Positions 6,400-7,786 of a stretch of DNA of 7,786 bases are shown one piece after another. Origin of the DNA: Gammaproteobacteria bacterium (GTDB lineage: Bacteria > Pseudomonadota > Gammaproteobacteria > GCA-001735895); NCBI GenBank assembly GCA_024763185.1, contig JANTFY010000104.1:1-7786 (forward strand). Reading direction: 5' to 3'. The notes under the pieces were generated by a model. That model was not told the origin of the DNA and ran no database searches. It saw only the letters and a list, made by a program, of their open reading frames with translations. Each line of letters begins with the position of its first letter. The stretch's first letter is position 1. The translations under genes and the position numbers were made by a program.

Positions 6400-6508
6400 A
6401 ATTTAACTCCAATTTGCAGGGAAATTAAAGTACTAAAAAAGTGAACTATGTTGGGCACACAAGTGGTTTTGCGCCCTGTTTATTCAACAATTTTTATAAT
6501 AAATTAAT
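6400..6508 (-). promoter_or_regulatory. AT-rich gap between proB and the lipoprotein gene, probable lipoprotein promoter region
   Basis: This stretch is strikingly AT-rich beside the proB stop. On the minus strand TTTAAT (6429-6424) is a good -10-like hexamer (five of six), but no matching -35 is present at 16-18 bases. GGAG (6410-6407) precedes the GTG at 6399. The perfect 10-base palindrome AAATTAATTT (6501-6510) overlaps the proB stop. I saw no GC-rich stem with a T-run that would terminate proB transcription, so read-through into the lipoprotein gene cannot be excluded. Confidence 0.3.
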
Positions 6509-7621
6509 TTAATAATTAAGCAGGATCAGGTTGTCACGATGGATCAGCTCTTCATCATCCTGGTAGCCGAGTATTTGCGGAATTTGCTTGCTGGTGTGAC
6601 CGATGATTTTGCGTGATTCATCTGCATTGTAATTGACCAGGCCACGCGCGATGACATCACCTTTTTGATTGGTGCAGCCGACCACTTCTCCGCGCTTGAA
6701 GTCGCCCTTCACTGCCTTGACCCCTATTGGCAGGAGACTGGCACCGGATTTTTCCAGTACCTTGACAGCCCCGTCATCCAGCACCAGTTCCCCGGCACAG
6801 CGCAAGTGACCAGCCAGCCATTGCTTGCGCGCTGCCATCGGTCCGCGAGTGGCTTTCAGGTAGGTACCGATAGATTCACCTTTGACCACCCGCTTGATGA
6901 CATCCTGCTCCCTGCCATAGGCAATCACCGTACTGGCGCCGGATCGGGCCGCCTTTTGCGCCGCAATCACCTTGGTTTGCATGCCACCCCGACCCAATGC
7001 GCCCGGTGAGGGTTGTGCAAACTGCAACAACTGTTGATCGTCAGCATCGGCTTTTTCGATCAGACGGGCATTCGGGTTTTCCGCCGGGTTACTGTCAAAC
7101 AGGCCTTTCTGATCCGTCAGTATCAGCAGCAAATCAGCCTCTATCAGGTTTGCCACCAGTGCGGCCAGGGTGTCATTATCACCAAAACGTATTTCATCCG
7201 TTGCCACCGTGTCATTTTCATTGACCACCGGAACGGCATCAAATTTGAGCAGGGTTTTTAAGGTACTGCGTGCATTCAGATAGCGATTTCGGTTAGCCAG
7301 GTCATCATGGGTGAGCAGGACCTGGGCACTGTGGATGCCATGTTTTTGAAAACAGACCTCGTAGGCCTGTACCAGTCCCATTTGACCGATTGCCGCTGAT
7401 GCCTGTAACTCATGAATACTTTCCGGCCTTTTTTTCAGGCCAAGACGGGTAATCCCTTCGGCCACCGAACCGGAAGACACCAGCACCACATTAATACCGG
7501 ACAGGCGTAACTGTGCCATTTGATCGGCCCAGCGGGTAATCGCCTCATGATCAAGTCCCTTGCCACCGTTGGTGATCAGGGCACTGCCAATTTTAACCAC
7601 GATACTTTTGATTCTACTCAT
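6509..7621 (-). CDS. proB: Glutamate 5-kinase ProB
   Basis: Phosphorylates L-glutamate with ATP to gamma-glutamyl phosphate, the first and feedback-controlled step of proline synthesis, in the cytoplasm. From the ATG at 7621 it is 370 residues, the normal length of the two-domain form. The amino-acid kinase domain spans about 1-255 with VVKIGSALIT (8-17), VLVSSGSVAEG (46-56), NENDTVATDEIRFGDND (134-150), LTDQKGLFDSNP (168-179) and GRGGMQTK (210-217). The C-terminal PUA domain covers about 275-355. An in-frame ATG at 7645 would lie inside obg and add 8 residues. The MSRIKSIVVKIGS start is preferred because it fits the family. The ATG lies within the last codons of obg (8-base overlap), indicating translational coupling. 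proA is not in the window. Confidence 0.97.
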   Translation of the reverse strand: MSRIKSIVVKIGSALITNGGKGLDHEAITRWADQMAQLRLSGINVVLVSSGSVAEGITRLGLKKRPESIHELQASAAIGQMGLVQAYEVCFQKHGIHSAQVLLTHDDLANRNRYLNARSTLKTLLKFDAVPVVNENDTVATDEIRFGDNDTLAALVANLIEADLLLILTDQKGLFDSNPAENPNARLIEKADADDQQLLQFAQPSPGALGRGGMQTKVIAAQKAARSGASTVIAYGREQDVIKRVVKGESIGTYLKATRGPMAARKQWLAGHLRCAGELVLDDGAVKVLEKSGASLLPIGVKAVKGDFKRGEVVGCTNQKGDVIARGLVNYNADESRKIIGHTSKQIPQILGYQDDEELIHRDNLILLNY

Positions 7622-7786
7622 GGCTTTTTCCCGCGCCAGTATCATTGTCAGCGTCTTGCTGGGCTTGCTCTATCATATTCATGATGTCATAACAGATCTG
7701 GTCCACACCCTGTTTATTGATCGCACTGATCTGGTAAACCGGGCCTTGCCAGTCCAGCCCTTGAATAATCGCTGCACAACGCTGTT
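7614..7786 (-). CDS. obgE: GTPase Obg/CgtA, C-terminal end (5' part outside the window)
   Basis: The last 56 codons of the ribosome-assembly GTPase Obg, read from the window edge to the TAG at 7616-7614. The translated stretch contains VYQISAINKQGVDQICYDIM. The SA followed by G is the G5 guanine-recognition motif of the Obg G domain, and the helix after it matches the known end of the domain (compare the E. coli SAASGLGVKDLCWDLM-like stretch). After this the protein ends quickly in an acidic tail (QQDADNDTGAGKSHE). That makes the tail shorter than the E. coli protein's, although variation there is common. The obg-proB order is classic for gammaproteobacteria, and that context supports the call. 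The stop overlaps the proB start by 8 bases. Only the fragment is visible, so the N-terminal Obg fold is not checked. Confidence 0.88.
   Translation of the reverse strand, partial: QRCAAIIQGLDWQGPVYQISAINKQGVDQICYDIMNMIEQAQQDADNDTGAGKSHE

Noticed and set aside
6434..6462. Promoter TTGTGT-17-TTTTTA before the lipoprotein gene
   Set aside because: The -10 hexamer matches the consensus at only two positions. TTTAAT at 6429-6424 is better, but it lacks a -35, so no full promoter is called.

Overview
The window looks like a chromosomal segment from a free-living or symbiotic gammaproteobacterium. The signs are the obg-proB pair, a divergent bioB/comF pair, a UbiA very close to the enterobacterial type, and a YrdA-type gamma-carbonic anhydrase homologue. 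These calls are made by eye from sequence recall, so the genus is not assigned. No rRNA, tRNA, CRISPR array, insertion sequence or phage gene was seen. Coding density is high and no gap reaches 300 bases.

Layout, left to right. (1) The 5' part of bioB (minus, running off the left edge) diverges from a complete comF-type phosphoribosyltransferase gene (plus). (2) ubiA (minus) converges on comF and diverges from a gamma-carbonic anhydrase family gene (plus). (3) After a short gap holding a perfect 10-bp inverted repeat comes a long plus-strand gene for a membrane-anchored, stand-alone FMN/Fe-S glutamate synthase-like domain. Its stop codon overlaps the stop codon of the next, oppositely oriented gene. 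(4) A minus-strand two-gene unit follows: an OmpA-family lipoprotein with a repetitive helical periplasmic region, then a 198-residue protein that I cannot place in a named family. (5) proB (glutamate 5-kinase), preceded by the last 56 codons of obg/cgtA, lies at the right edge on the minus strand.

Most of the window is housekeeping metabolism: biotin synthesis, ubiquinone synthesis, proline synthesis and ribosome-associated GTPase function. The exception is the 4233-6399 block. It is more AT-rich by eye, and its second gene carries an FSGC motif followed by a His-containing strand. This resembles the active-site arrangement of the CNF1/BLF1/CheD-type glutamine deamidase fold. That resemblance is a hypothesis from motif geometry only, but it is the best candidate for something undescribed here.
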